Below, one piece after another: positions 8,724 through 16,859 of a stretch of 64,000 nucleotides of DNA. The position numbers and the translations under genes are program-made. The notes under the pieces are model-generated. The model made no database searches and was not told the DNA's origin. It saw only the letters and a program-made list of their open reading frames with translations. The stretch's first letter is position 1, and the number at the start of each line of letters is the position of its first letter. This DNA is from Variovorax sp. S12S4 (GTDB lineage: Bacteria; Pseudomonadota; Gammaproteobacteria; Burkholderiales; Burkholderiaceae_C): the NCBI RefSeq assembly GCF_023195515.1, contig NZ_JALPKR020000002.1:496001-560000 (forward strand). The letters run 5' to 3'.

Positions 8724-9095
8724 CTACCTCAGTGGCTGCTGCACAAGCTGAAGCTCGTTGCCGGAAGGGTCGCGCAGCGTTGCAAGAATGCCGCCCCATG
8801 CCTGTTGCTCCGGAAGCCCGGTGAACGCAACGCCAAGCGAGACCAGCTCGCTGTACTTCGACTGAACGTCCGCCACGTCGAAAGACAGCCCCGTGAAACG
8901 CCCGATAAGCGCCTGGTCTTCCGCGGGGGCATCCGCGTCGACATGCTCGACGACCAGGCTCATCGGTCCTGCGTCGAACACGCGAAAGCCCTCTTCGCTT
9001 CGCGGCGATGTGAGCGGCAAGCCAAGCAGCTCTTCGTAGAAACGGGACGCGCCCGGCAGGTCTCGAACAAAAATGCGTGCGGTGCGAAGCTGCAT
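8724..9095 (-). CDS. VOC-family (glyoxalase/bleomycin-resistance fold) protein
   Basis: 123 residues, the usual length of a one-module-pair VOC protein. The first half starts TARIFVRDLPGASRFYEELLG and carries MSLVVEHVDAD; the second half has GLSFDVADVQ and ends ATLRDPSGNELQLVQQ, the classic VOC ending with the metal-ligand Glu. Function may be dioxygenase, glyoxalase or binding protein; nothing nearby decides. It reads the same way as the aminopeptidase gene upstream. Confidence 0.85.
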   Translation of the reverse strand: MQLRTARIFVRDLPGASRFYEELLGLPLTSPRSEEGFRVFDAGPMSLVVEHVDADAPAEDQALIGRFTGLSFDVADVQSKYSELVSLGVAFTGLPEQQAWGGILATLRDPSGNELQLVQQPLR

Positions 9096-9165
9096 GGTCT
9101 CTCCTGGCGAGCGTTGGTGGATGGCTAGGGCATACGAGAAACGAAGGGCGAATCCCTGTTCGCAG

Positions 9166-9912
9166 TCAGTGCAGCGTCACGACGATGGGGGCACCCTTGG
9201 TGATGATCATCGTGTGTTCATACTGCGCGGACAAGTTTCCGCTTGCGCCTGCGAGCGTCCACCCGTCGGCAGCTTCCGTCACGATGCGGCTCTTGGTCGA
9301 AAGAAACGGTTCGATGGTGATGACCATTCCTTCTTGCAGGATGCGTTTGTCCGAGGGATCGAAATAGCCGGCGATGTGCTCCGGCTCTTCGTGCAGCGCA
9401 CGGCCGACGCCGTGGCTCCCGAGGTTTTCGATGACCTTGAAACCATAGGCCTTTGCAGTGCGCTCGATGGCGGCGCCGATGGCGTTGATCGGTTGCCCTG
9501 CCCTGGCGCTCTTCATTGCTTCGGCAAGGGCCGTACGCGTGGCGTGGCAGAGCCGGGTCTTCTGCGGGTTGGTCGGGGGCACCACGATGGTCCCGCCGGT
9601 ATCGGCAAAGTAGCCGTTGAGCTCGGCCGACACATCGATGTTCAGGACATCCCCTGCCTTGATGATCCGGTCCCCGGGGATTCCGTGCGCCGCCTCTTCA
9701 TTGATGCTGATGCACGTCGCTCCAGGAAATTTGTATGTCAGCCTTGGTGCGGACCGCGCGCCCTGTTCTTCCAGCAGCTGCTCGCCGAGCGCGTCGAGCT
9801 CGCGCGTGGTCATGCCAGGTTCTGCGGCATCGAGCATCTGGCGCAGCACGAACGAGACGATTCTGCCGATCCGTTTCAATGCTGCGACGTCGTCCTGGGT
9901 TTCGATGGTCAT
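9166..9912 (-). CDS. map: Type I methionine aminopeptidase (second copy type)
   Basis: 248 residues starting at MTIETQDDV; a GTG 51 nt upstream is in frame but adds a non-conserved tail. The pitta-bread fold ligands are all present: Asp93, Asp104 (YFADTGGT), His167 (GSHGVGRALHEEP), Glu201 (TIEPF) and Glu232 (YEHTMIIT), plus His76. It removes N-terminal methionine from nascent proteins. It is not beside rpsB, where the housekeeping copy usually sits in this group, so it is probably a paralogue. It is divergent from the AraC-VOC operon. Confidence 0.92.
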   Translation of the reverse strand: MTIETQDDVAALKRIGRIVSFVLRQMLDAAEPGMTTRELDALGEQLLEEQGARSAPRLTYKFPGATCISINEEAAHGIPGDRIIKAGDVLNIDVSAELNGYFADTGGTIVVPPTNPQKTRLCHATRTALAEAMKSARAGQPINAIGAAIERTAKAYGFKVIENLGSHGVGRALHEEPEHIAGYFDPSDKRILQEGMVITIEPFLSTKSRIVTEAADGWTLAGASGNLSAQYEHTMIITKGAPIVVTLH

Positions 9913-10060
9913 CTGAGGTATTTGTGGAAGATTCGGTTGAAAGATCTTTTTTGGGTGGCGCACGGGCCTTGGAGGGCATTATCCGGTACCTATGGCGCTG
10001 GTACGCGCCAAACACACGAGGGAGAGCGTTGAACGTGAATCTGCATCTTCAGGGGGCTGC

Positions 10061-10555
10061 GTGAGCGAAGCCCCTGCCCTTCAAGACCCCGATCTGCTGC
10101 GCCGGCTGCTGCGCGCAAAAGACCGGATGGACGCCGCATCGCACGAAGAGTGGCCCGTGGGCCGTCTCGCGGAGGTAAGCGGCGTGTCCGAAGCCCACTT
10201 CGCGCGATCGTTCAAGCAGGCCTTCGGCATTCCGCCGCACCGCTATCTGCTCACCCGGCGCATCGAGCGCGCGATGGCCTTGCTGCGCGAAACCGACCGG
10301 CCCATCACCGACATTGCCTTCGATACGGGCTGGGCAAGCCTGGGCACCTTCGGGCGCACCTTTCGCGACATTACCGGCCACAGCCCGAGCGCGGTGCGCT
10401 CGCAAGGCAAGCAGGCGGTGCGCGAGCTCGGCCCGGTGCCCGAGTGCATCGTGAGCGCCGCGCGCCGGCCCGGGCTCACGACCGCAGTTTCGGAGAAGCG
10501 GCGCCAGGCGGCAAACGGTACAAACAAGCCCGAACAAACACAGGAGAGTTCATGA
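10061..10555 (+). CDS. AraC-type regulator consisting almost only of the HTH domain
   Basis: 164 residues from a GTG at 10061 that has AGGGGG just upstream; an ATG at 9992 is in frame but has no ribosome-binding site. The AraC double HTH occupies residues about 15-110 (LAEVSGVSEAHFARSFKQAF and ITDIAFDTGWASLGTFGRTF). There is no N-terminal ligand domain, only a basic tail. Its stop overlaps the ATG of the VOC gene (ATGA), so the two are translated together; the VOC protein may supply the missing sensing function. Confidence 0.85.
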   Translation: MSEAPALQDPDLLRRLLRAKDRMDAASHEEWPVGRLAEVSGVSEAHFARSFKQAFGIPPHRYLLTRRIERAMALLRETDRPITDIAFDTGWASLGTFGRTFRDITGHSPSAVRSQGKQAVRELGPVPECIVSAARRPGLTTAVSEKRRQAANGTNKPEQTQESS

Positions 10556-10959
10556 AGCAGGGCATTGATGTAGCCGGTTTGTATGTGCGCGACCAGGACG
10601 AGGCGCTTTCGTTCTATGTAGACAAACTCGGGTTTCGCGTTCACACCGATGTGGGCAACGGCGGCTATCGCTGGCTCACGGTGCAGCACCCGGAGCAGCC
10701 GTCGTTCCAGCTTGGGCTTTTTCTGCCCGGCCCGCCGGTGCACGATGAGGCAACGGCCCAGGCGCTGCGCGCCATCGTGGCCAAGGGTGCGATGCCTCCG
10801 CTCGTTCTCACGGTAAGCGACTGCCGCGCGGCCTACGACCGGATGCTCGCCCTGGGGGTGGAGTTCACGCAGGAGCCCGTGGAGCGCTACGGCACCGTGG
10901 ACGCGGGCTTTCGCGATCCTTCCGGCAACGGGTGGAAGATGATCCAAGGCCGCGGCTGA
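10552..10959 (+). CDS. VOC-family protein coupled to an AraC regulator
   Basis: 135 residues: GIDVAGLYVRDQDEALSFYV, then HPEQPSFQLGLFLPGP, and FRDPSGNGWKMIQ at the end, a standard VOC layout. The second metal-ligand position, usually Glu/Gln after the DPSGN turn, reads Trp-Lys-Met here, so the ligand set should be checked. It overlaps the AraC gene by 4 bp. An enzyme or a binding module are both possible. Confidence 0.87.
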   Translation: MKQGIDVAGLYVRDQDEALSFYVDKLGFRVHTDVGNGGYRWLTVQHPEQPSFQLGLFLPGPPVHDEATAQALRAIVAKGAMPPLVLTVSDCRAAYDRMLALGVEFTQEPVERYGTVDAGFRDPSGNGWKMIQGRG

Positions 10960-10994
10960 GGCCTGCGGCACGCCATCGCACGGCCTCGCGGGCT

Positions 10995-11009
10995 TGCTAA
11001 AGTCCGCGC
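10995..11009 (+). promoter_or_regulatory. Extended -10 element directly before the sensor kinase start
   Basis: TGC followed by TAAAGT (10998-11003) lies exactly 6 nt before the ATG at 11010, with no ribosome-binding site in between. If this is the -10 box, transcription would start at or next to the A of the ATG (leaderless mRNA). Confidence 0.45.
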
Positions 11010-12647
11010 ATGTTCAGATCAAGGCTTTCGCTGGCGTTCGCCGCACTGGTTACGCTGGTTTGCATCCAGGCGGCCTTCGTCTACTGGGGCTCGGCGCGCG
11101 TCAATGTCTATACGCAACACAGCCGCCTGGCGAGCGATATCCTCTCGGAGCTGCTGGAACTGTCGGCCAACAAGCAGCGGCTTCGGGTGTGGGCATCGCA
11201 GCAACTGATGAATGCAGGTGCCTCCAGCGAAACGCGCGACCGCTGGTTGGCAGGCATGCAGGCCAGTGCGGCCCGACTCAACGAGCTGGCGCACCGCGAC
11301 CTGGCCGTGTGGACCGAGATCGCGGCCAGCGATGGCTCCGCGGTACCCGCGGAGGTCACGCAGCTGGTCGATGCGGTTGAACTGCTGGACGCCAACATTG
11401 CCGACGTGCACGAGCGGCTGCTGCGCCTGACGCCGCTGGAGCGAGGCGCCGAGTTCTCCGCCGTATGGCAGGAGCTCAACCAGGTGTTCGACGTGACGCG
11501 CGGGCGCGACCTGCGCGAACTGGTGAACGGCGCCATCGAGCGCCAGCGCCGCACAGTGCCGGTGGCCCGTGCCGCCACCGAGCGCGGCCTCGAGGCGCTG
11601 CGCCTGAAGGCCATCGCGCTGGCCGCGCTCACGCTGGCCGCTGCCGTGCTGATGGCCGTGCACCTGAACCGACGGCTGCAGCGGCCGCTCGACCGCTTGC
11701 TGGCCGGCACGCAGGCCCTGCAGGCCGGCAATCTCGACCACCGCCTGGCCCTGGGTTCGCACGACGAGTTCGACCGGGTCGCCGAGCATTTCAACGCCAT
11801 GGCGGTCGAACTGCAGCAGCACCGCAATGCCGCCGAAGCTGCCCGGCGCCGGCTGGAAGACGCAGTCGAAGCGCGCACCGCGGAGTTGCGCAGCGCGCAC
11901 GACACCTTGCAGCAGATCGACCAGCGACGCCGGCAGCTCTTTGCCGACCTCAGCCATGAGCTGCGCACCCCGGCCACGGCCATTCGCGGCGAGGCCGAGA
12001 TTGCGCTGCGCGGAAGCGACAAGCCGCTCGCCGAATACAAGCAGACGCTGGGGCGCATCGTCGGCGGCGTGAAGCAGCTGGCCGGCGTGATCGACGACCT
12101 GATGCTGATCGCCCGCGCGGAAGCCGACCAGCTCGTGATGCGGCCCGGCGAGGTCGAATTGCAGCAACTCGTCGCCGACGCCGCCGAGCAGGCCGAAGCG
12201 CTCGGTGCGCTGCACGGCGTGCGGGTGCAGCTCGAAGCGCAAGACGGCACCGCGGCGCAGCCGGTGCACGTGCATGTGGATGCCGACCGCCTTCGCCAGG
12301 CGCTGATGATCGTGCTGGACAACGCGGTGCGCTATTCACACGCAGGCTGTACGGTGCGCCTTGGCTGGCGCGAGCGCGGCGAGCAGGTCGACATCGTCGT
12401 GCAGGACGAGGGCATCGGCATCGATCCGCACGAGATGCCCACCGTGTTCCAGCGCTTTCACCGCGGCCGGCGCGCGCGCGATCACCGGGTGGAAGGCACC
12501 GGCATCGGGCTGTCGATTGCGCAGGCCATCGTGGGCGCGCACCATGGCCATATCGGCATCGACAGCGTTCCCTTTGCCGGCACCACTGTCAGCATCAGCC
12601 TGCCGAAATCGCACGGCGACCAGGCCGCTTCGCTGGAGGCGGCATGA
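11010..12647 (+). CDS. Sensor histidine kinase with periplasmic loop and HAMP domain
   Basis: 545 residues. Membrane helix 1 is at residues 7-25 and helix 2 at 200-219, leaving a ~175-residue helical periplasmic sensor. HAMP follows (220-272), then a dimerisation helix with the phospho-accepting His316 in FADLSHELRTP, and an ATPase domain with LDNAVRYSH, DEGIGID and GTGIGLSIAQ. All catalytic boxes are intact. The stop overlaps the start of the response regulator gene (ATGA), so the two form a pair. The long extracytoplasmic helical bundle suggests a small-molecule or envelope signal. Confidence 0.93.
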   Translation: MFRSRLSLAFAALVTLVCIQAAFVYWGSARVNVYTQHSRLASDILSELLELSANKQRLRVWASQQLMNAGASSETRDRWLAGMQASAARLNELAHRDLAVWTEIAASDGSAVPAEVTQLVDAVELLDANIADVHERLLRLTPLERGAEFSAVWQELNQVFDVTRGRDLRELVNGAIERQRRTVPVARAATERGLEALRLKAIALAALTLAAAVLMAVHLNRRLQRPLDRLLAGTQALQAGNLDHRLALGSHDEFDRVAEHFNAMAVELQQHRNAAEAARRRLEDAVEARTAELRSAHDTLQQIDQRRRQLFADLSHELRTPATAIRGEAEIALRGSDKPLAEYKQTLGRIVGGVKQLAGVIDDLMLIARAEADQLVMRPGEVELQQLVADAAEQAEALGALHGVRVQLEAQDGTAAQPVHVHVDADRLRQALMIVLDNAVRYSHAGCTVRLGWRERGEQVDIVVQDEGIGIDPHEMPTVFQRFHRGRRARDHRVEGTGIGLSIAQAIVGAHHGHIGIDSVPFAGTTVSISLPKSHGDQAASLEAA

Positions 12648-13327
12648 ACATTCTCATCGTGGAAGACGATCCGCGCGTTGCCGATTTTCTGCTGCGCGGT
12701 TTGCGCGCCGAGGGCTATGGCGTGCAGCTCGCGCGCACCGGCACCGAGGGCTTGGAGCGCGCGCGCGGCGGTGATCTCTCGCTGCTGGTTCTCGACCTGA
12801 TGCTGCCCGGCCTGAGCGGCCTTGAGCTGTGCCAGACGCTGCGCGCCGAAGGCCACCATGTACCGGTGCTGATGCTCACCGCCATGAGCACGCTCGAAGA
12901 CAAGGTAAAGGGCCTGCGGCTGGGTGCCGACGACTACCTTACCAAGCCGTTTGCGTTCGAGGAACTGCTCGCACGCATCGAAGCGCTGATGCGCCGCGGC
13001 CGCGAACAGCGCCCGCAGGCCAGCACGCTGCAGCTGGCCGACCTGGTACTCGACCGCGAGCGCATGCAGGTCACGCGAGCCGGCCGGCCGGTTTCTCTCA
13101 CGGCGCGCGAACTGGCCTTTCTGGAGCTGTTGATGAGCGCCCCGGGCCGCGTGTACAGCCGCGAACGCATCCTGTCGAACGTGTGGGGCACCAACGAGGA
13201 CCCGCTGACCAACGTGGTCGATGTGTATGTGCGCCGCCTTCGCAGCAAGATCGACGACGGCCATGCGCTTGCGCTGCTGAAGACGGTGCGCGGCTTCGGC
13301 TACCGGCTCGACGCGCAGGAAAGCTGA
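12644..13327 (+). CDS. OmpR-family response regulator
   Basis: 227 residues. The receiver domain has the acidic pocket VEDDP, the phosphorylation site Asp51 (LVLDLMLPG), Thr/Ser switch in MLTAMS and Lys in LTKPF. The C-terminal winged helix ends with the usual VYVRRLRSKID...VRGFGYRL. It is the partner of the kinase upstream. The direct repeats just downstream (13344-13360) fit the hexamer-N5-hexamer operators of the PmrA/QseB branch, so the next gene is the likely target. Confidence 0.95.
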   Translation: MNILIVEDDPRVADFLLRGLRAEGYGVQLARTGTEGLERARGGDLSLLVLDLMLPGLSGLELCQTLRAEGHHVPVLMLTAMSTLEDKVKGLRLGADDYLTKPFAFEELLARIEALMRRGREQRPQASTLQLADLVLDRERMQVTRAGRPVSLTARELAFLELLMSAPGRVYSRERILSNVWGTNEDPLTNVVDVYVRRLRSKIDDGHALALLKTVRGFGYRLDAQES

Positions 13328-13343
13328 AAAGAAGCTCGCCCGC

Positions 13344-13405
13344 GTTCATGCGCTGTTCATCTGCGCGTTAACCGTTCGTCATTCCGCGCAGAGGCTCGCG
13401 TTCAT
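13344..13405 (+). promoter_or_regulatory. Tandem GTTCAT repeats, likely operator for the adjacent OmpR-type regulator
   Basis: GTTCAT occurs at 13344-13349 and again at 13355-13360, an exact 11-bp (one helical turn) period with a 5-bp spacer, the arrangement used by PmrA/QseB-type regulators. A third GTTCAT lies at 13400-13405. All three sit between the response regulator stop and the start of the secreted protein gene at 13500. The binding role is inferred. Confidence 0.5.
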
Positions 13406-13499
13406 GCACGCGGCCAACACTTGATTCCTGCGCCGCGATGCGGTGCAGCGCCGGCACAACACGGCGTCGCTTTCATCTCACTGCACAGGAATCAAAAAA

Positions 13500-13982
13500 A
13501 TGAAGATGCGACTTCTCGCCACCACCGCCGCCACCAGCCTGCTGGCCCTTAGCTTCGCCACCGGCGCCAACGCCGCGCCCGGCGCGGCGGCTTGCGCCCC
13601 TGTGACCCAAGCGCAGGTCAGCGCGCTGTTCGACCGCTGGAACGATTCGCTGCGCACACTCGACCCGGACAAGGTCACCGCCAACTACGCACCCGACGGC
13701 GTGCTGCTGCCCACCGTGTCGAACAACCCGCGCAGCACGCCTGCGGAAATTCGCGACTACTTCGTCAAGTTTCTGAAGGGCGAGCCGCGGGGCACGATCG
13801 ACAAGCGCATCATCCGCATCGGTTGCAACGTGGCGCAAGACGTGGGCACCTATACCTTCAAGTTCAAGGACGGCACATCGGTGCACGCGCGCTACACCTA
13901 CGTGTATGAACTGGTGAACGGCCAATGGCTCATCGCCCATCACCACTCGTCGGCAATGCCCGAGTCCGTTGCGGGCAAGTAA
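13500..13982 (+). CDS. Secreted NTF2-like protein (SgcJ/DUF4440-type)
   Basis: 160 residues from the ATG at 13500 (AGGA upstream). A Sec signal peptide of about 26 residues ends ANAAPGA. The mature part is an NTF2-like fold: VSALFDRWNDSLRTLDPDKV, then YAPDGVLLPT, a central helix, and VYELVNGQWLIAHHHSSAMP at the end. The family includes SgcJ/EcaC-type proteins annotated as oxidoreductases, but no catalytic activity can be claimed. It directly follows a two-component system and tandem operator-like repeats, so it is probably a regulated periplasmic protein of that system. Confidence 0.85.
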   Translation: MKMRLLATTAATSLLALSFATGANAAPGAAACAPVTQAQVSALFDRWNDSLRTLDPDKVTANYAPDGVLLPTVSNNPRSTPAEIRDYFVKFLKGEPRGTIDKRIIRIGCNVAQDVGTYTFKFKDGTSVHARYTYVYELVNGQWLIAHHHSSAMPESVAGK

Positions 13983-14045
13983 ACGGCCGCACGCGCTGCC
14001 GCTGGAGATGCGCGCGGGTTCCTCCTCACCGCCATTTCCAGCGGC

Positions 14046-14066
14046 GGCGGATGATCGTCGTCCGCC
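14046..14066. other. GC-rich hairpin without a T tract
   Basis: GGCGGA and TCCGCC form a 6-bp stem around a 9-nt loop that is itself nearly symmetric. It follows the secreted-protein gene, but lacks the U tract of an intrinsic terminator, so it may be a weak terminator or a protein-binding site. Confidence 0.25.
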
Positions 14067-14097
14067 GGGGGCGATGCAAGAGCAGCCCGCCGTGTGG

Positions 14098-14109
14098 CAC
14101 GATAAAAGC
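14098..14109 (+). promoter_or_regulatory. -10-like hexamer directly before the start at 14110
   Basis: CACGAT (14098-14103), preceded by TGG, lies 6 nt before the ATG at 14110 with no ribosome-binding site. It follows the same spacing as four other genes in this window and suggests a leaderless transcript. Confidence 0.3.
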
Positions 14110-14670
14110 ATGCTCGAGCCCTCACGCCGCATTCCATACCGCACCTGGCCAGGCGCGCTTGCCGTTCTGCTTGCCATTGCCGGGTATGTCGGCGGCCTGA
14201 AATTGTGGGACAGCCGCACCCCCGGGAGCCGGCCGCTGCCCGCGGGCGAAACGGTGGCGGTCGGGCACGCGCGGTTCGTTCCCGCCGAAGGATGGGAAAT
14301 GGACGTGTCCCGCTCCAGGACGGGCAGGTCCCTGATGCTGTTCAAGGGCGGCCACAAGTTCTTGGTGACTACCGGGTCATGGGCAGGCGGGCCCGACGGG
14401 CCGATGACGCGGCAGCAAAGGTTGATGGAACGCGGCCAGGGCTTGCAGATCGACGGCGACGTGTCCGGCTTTGTCACGCCGTGGGGCCTGCAGGGCAAGA
14501 CCTTTGCCTACTACGGGTCGAAGCTGGCGGGGCGGTTCTGGCAGGTGGTCGACCTGCAGCGCCGCTCGCTGGTGCAGATCGACGTCTACGGCGCGAGCGA
14601 TGGCTTGAACGAGGCCATGGCCGACGCGCGCAGCATGCTCGAATCGATGGACCTGGAGGCTCCGCAATGA
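14110..14670 (+). CDS. Small single-pass membrane protein paired with PrsW-type protease
   Basis: 186 residues from the ATG at 14110. One membrane helix lies at about residues 14-34 (PGALAVLLAIAGYVGGL), and the remaining ~150 residues should be outside the cytoplasm: they have no further hydrophobic segment and contain beta-rich stretches such as RSLMLFKGGHKFLVTTGSW and RFWQVVDLQRRSLVQIDVY. I do not recognise the family. An in-frame ATG at 14074 could extend it by 12 residues. The stop overlaps the protease start (ATGA), so it is a candidate partner, chaperone or substrate of the protease. Confidence 0.8.
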   Translation: MLEPSRRIPYRTWPGALAVLLAIAGYVGGLKLWDSRTPGSRPLPAGETVAVGHARFVPAEGWEMDVSRSRTGRSLMLFKGGHKFLVTTGSWAGGPDGPMTRQQRLMERGQGLQIDGDVSGFVTPWGLQGKTFAYYGSKLAGRFWQVVDLQRRSLVQIDVYGASDGLNEAMADARSMLESMDLEAPQ

Positions 14671-15857
14671 ACCTCGAACTTCCCGAGCAACAGGATCGCG
14701 CCGAATGGCCGGTGGGCACCGACTCGTTCTTCCAGCCGCGCCGCGCGGCCTTCTGGCTGCTGTCCGCGCTGATCGTCAATGGGCTGTTCTACACCTTCAA
14801 CATGTTCTCGGTGGGGTTCCGGGTCGTCCCCATCACTGCGTTGCTGGGACTGCTGGTGTGGGGCATCTACACGCTGGTTTTTCTGCTGGTGTTTCGCACG
14901 CTCGATTTGCTCGAGCAGCATCCGCCGGAAGCTTTTTTCCTGGCATTCGCGTGGGGCGGCCTGGGCGCGGTCTACTTTGCCGCGCCGGCGAACATTGCCA
15001 TTCAGAGCCTGTGCGCCAAGCTGGTGTCGCCCGATTTCGTGGCGATCTGGGGACCGGCCATTGCGGGCCCGATCACCGAGGAGTTCTTGAAACTAGCGGG
15101 CGTGGTGCTGCTCATTCTTGTGGCGCGCAACCAGTTCCAGACCTACCTCTCGGTGCTCATCGTCGGGGCCATGACGGGGCTTGGCTTCCAGGTGGTCGAA
15201 AACCTCACCTACACCGTCAACGCTTCCATGCACTTTCCGCTCGAGAACCAGGTGTACCCCGTGCTGCTGAACCTGCTGACGCGCGGTCTGCTGAGCGGGC
15301 TGTGGAGCCACGCGGCCTACACCACGATCGCGTCTTTCGGCCTCGCCTGGTTCCTGCTGCACCCTGAACGCCCCATGGCGGCAAGAATCGGCTGCGCCCT
15401 TCTGTGCTTTGCGCTGGCCTGGGCCATGCATTTCATCTGGAACTCGCCTTGGCTCGAAGATCTTTTCGACGGCGGCTACGGCGAGATGGCGGTGCTGCTT
15501 GTCGTCAAGGGCATTCCCGCGATGATTGCCGCCGGGCTCTTCTGGCGCGTGGCCGCCCGTGAGAACGGCGCCTACCTGCACGCCCTTGCGGCCTACTTCG
15601 TACCCGAGCGCGATCTGATCCGCGACGACGAGTGGGTTCGGCTGGGCGCGCCTCTGTCGCGCTACAGGGTTCGCATTGAAATGGGCTGGACCTTCGGCCT
15701 GCGCGCGAGGCGCCTGAAAACGCAGCTGCAGCGCGAGCAGTTGCGGCTTATCCGCAAGGCAATGACCTACGGGCGCGGGGCGCAGACGCTGCGGCACGAG
15801 GTGGCGATAAGGCGGCTGCGCGCCATGCTGGATCCGCTCATCACCACCCAACCCTGA
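14667..15857 (+). CDS. PrsW-family intramembrane metalloprotease (M82/CPBP-like)
   Basis: 396 residues with about eight membrane helices. The motifs of PrsW proteases are present in order: EEFLK (Glu138, Glu139), FQVVEN (Glu178), His215 in LWSHAAY and His255 in AMHFIWN. Known PrsW cleaves the anti-sigma factor RsiW in Bacillus; relatives in proteobacteria have no known substrate. The C-terminal ~100 residues form a cytosolic basic tail (LRARRLKTQLQREQLRLIRK) that is unusual in length. It is translationally coupled to the small membrane protein upstream. Confidence 0.85.
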   Translation: MNLELPEQQDRAEWPVGTDSFFQPRRAAFWLLSALIVNGLFYTFNMFSVGFRVVPITALLGLLVWGIYTLVFLLVFRTLDLLEQHPPEAFFLAFAWGGLGAVYFAAPANIAIQSLCAKLVSPDFVAIWGPAIAGPITEEFLKLAGVVLLILVARNQFQTYLSVLIVGAMTGLGFQVVENLTYTVNASMHFPLENQVYPVLLNLLTRGLLSGLWSHAAYTTIASFGLAWFLLHPERPMAARIGCALLCFALAWAMHFIWNSPWLEDLFDGGYGEMAVLLVVKGIPAMIAAGLFWRVAARENGAYLHALAAYFVPERDLIRDDEWVRLGAPLSRYRVRIEMGWTFGLRARRLKTQLQREQLRLIRKAMTYGRGAQTLRHEVAIRRLRAMLDPLITTQP

Positions 15858-15865
15858 AGCCCCCG

Positions 15866-16761
15866 CTAGCCCTGGCGTGCAAAGCGACCCGGCGGCCGGC
15901 CCACATGGCGGCTGAACGCGGTGCTGAATGTGCTGGCGGAGCCGTAGCCCACGCGCTCGGCAACTTCCGCAATGCCGACGTCGCTGCGGGCCAGCAGGTC
16001 TTTGGCGAGCGCCATGCGCCAGGCGAGCAGGTACTCCATGGGCGGCAGGCCCACGGCGCGAGAGAAGCGTTCAAAAAAGCCGACCGCGACAGTGCCGCCT
16101 TTCTTGCAAGATCGGCCACCGTCCACGACTGCGCGGGATCGCCATGCAGGTGCCGCAGCGCGGTGGACAACCGCGGATCGGCCAACCCGCGAAGCAGCCC
16201 CGGCGGCGCGCGCTCCCCCGGGGGTGGAGCGGAGGGCTTCGATCAGCAGCAATTCAACGAGGCGTTCAAGGACGAGATCGCGCCCCGGTTTCTGCTGGAG
16301 CGATTCCTCCCTTACGAGCTGCACCAGCACTGAAAGGCGCCCGATGTCGCGCACGTGCAGCAGCGCTGGAAGCAGCGAAGCCAGCAACGACGCGTCCGGC
16401 GATTCGAAGGCAAAGTAGCCGCCGAGCATTCGCATGTCCGGGGGCCTTCGCGCCTGCCGTGGCGAATTTCTTCCGTTGGCGCGGGCACCTTCCTGGCGTC
16501 CACAAACACCGGCTCCGCAGGTTCGAGGCCCGACATGGTGAACCCCGGCGTGGCGGGCATGAGCACGAAGTCGCCCGCGGCAAGGGCAAGAGGCTCTTGC
16601 CCGTCTACCGCAAGAACGCATTCGCCTTCGAGCATGGTGCAGAAGCTGGGCTCGCCGAACGCCGAATAGCGAACCGCCCATGAGCCCGCGCCGCTGATGA
16701 CCTTCGAGTACACCGCGCGCGGGCGCAGCAGCTTGACGACATCGGAGAGTGGATCGGACAT
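15866..16761 (-). pseudogene. AraC-family regulator with cupin domain, three frameshifts
   Basis: Starting at the ATG at 16761 (GGAG upstream), frame one encodes a cupin_6 sensor (CTMLEGECVLAVDGQEPLAL). At the C5 run near 16440-16444 one base is missing and the protein goes on in another frame (DMRMLGGYFAFESP...LLLIEAL). At the C5G5 tract near 16214-16223 it returns to the first frame (LADPRLSTALRHLHGDPAQSWTVADLARKAALSRSAF), and at the T6 run near 16070 it shifts again (ERFSRAVGLPPMEYLLAWRM...VGYGSASTFSTAFSRHVG). Joined, the pieces give a complete ~299-residue AraC protein. The sequence between the indels is undecayed, so base-calling error in homopolymers is a serious alternative. Confidence 0.82.
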
Positions 16762-16785
16762 GCCGGACTCCTGCAAACAAAACAT

Positions 16786-16808
16786 GGACTATAGGTTATT
16801 CAAAGTCC
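16786..16808. promoter_or_regulatory. Inverted repeat GGACT-N13-AGTCC in divergent promoter
   Basis: The 98-bp gap between the AraC gene and the SDR gene carries GGACT at 16786-16790 and AGTCC at 16804-16808 around an AT-rich centre. Its place between a regulator and a divergent enzyme makes it a candidate operator; the match is short. Confidence 0.3.
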
Positions 16809-16859
16809 TTCCCTGCGCCGATATCGTGACGCACCTTCACCCAAACTCAAAGGAACCCA

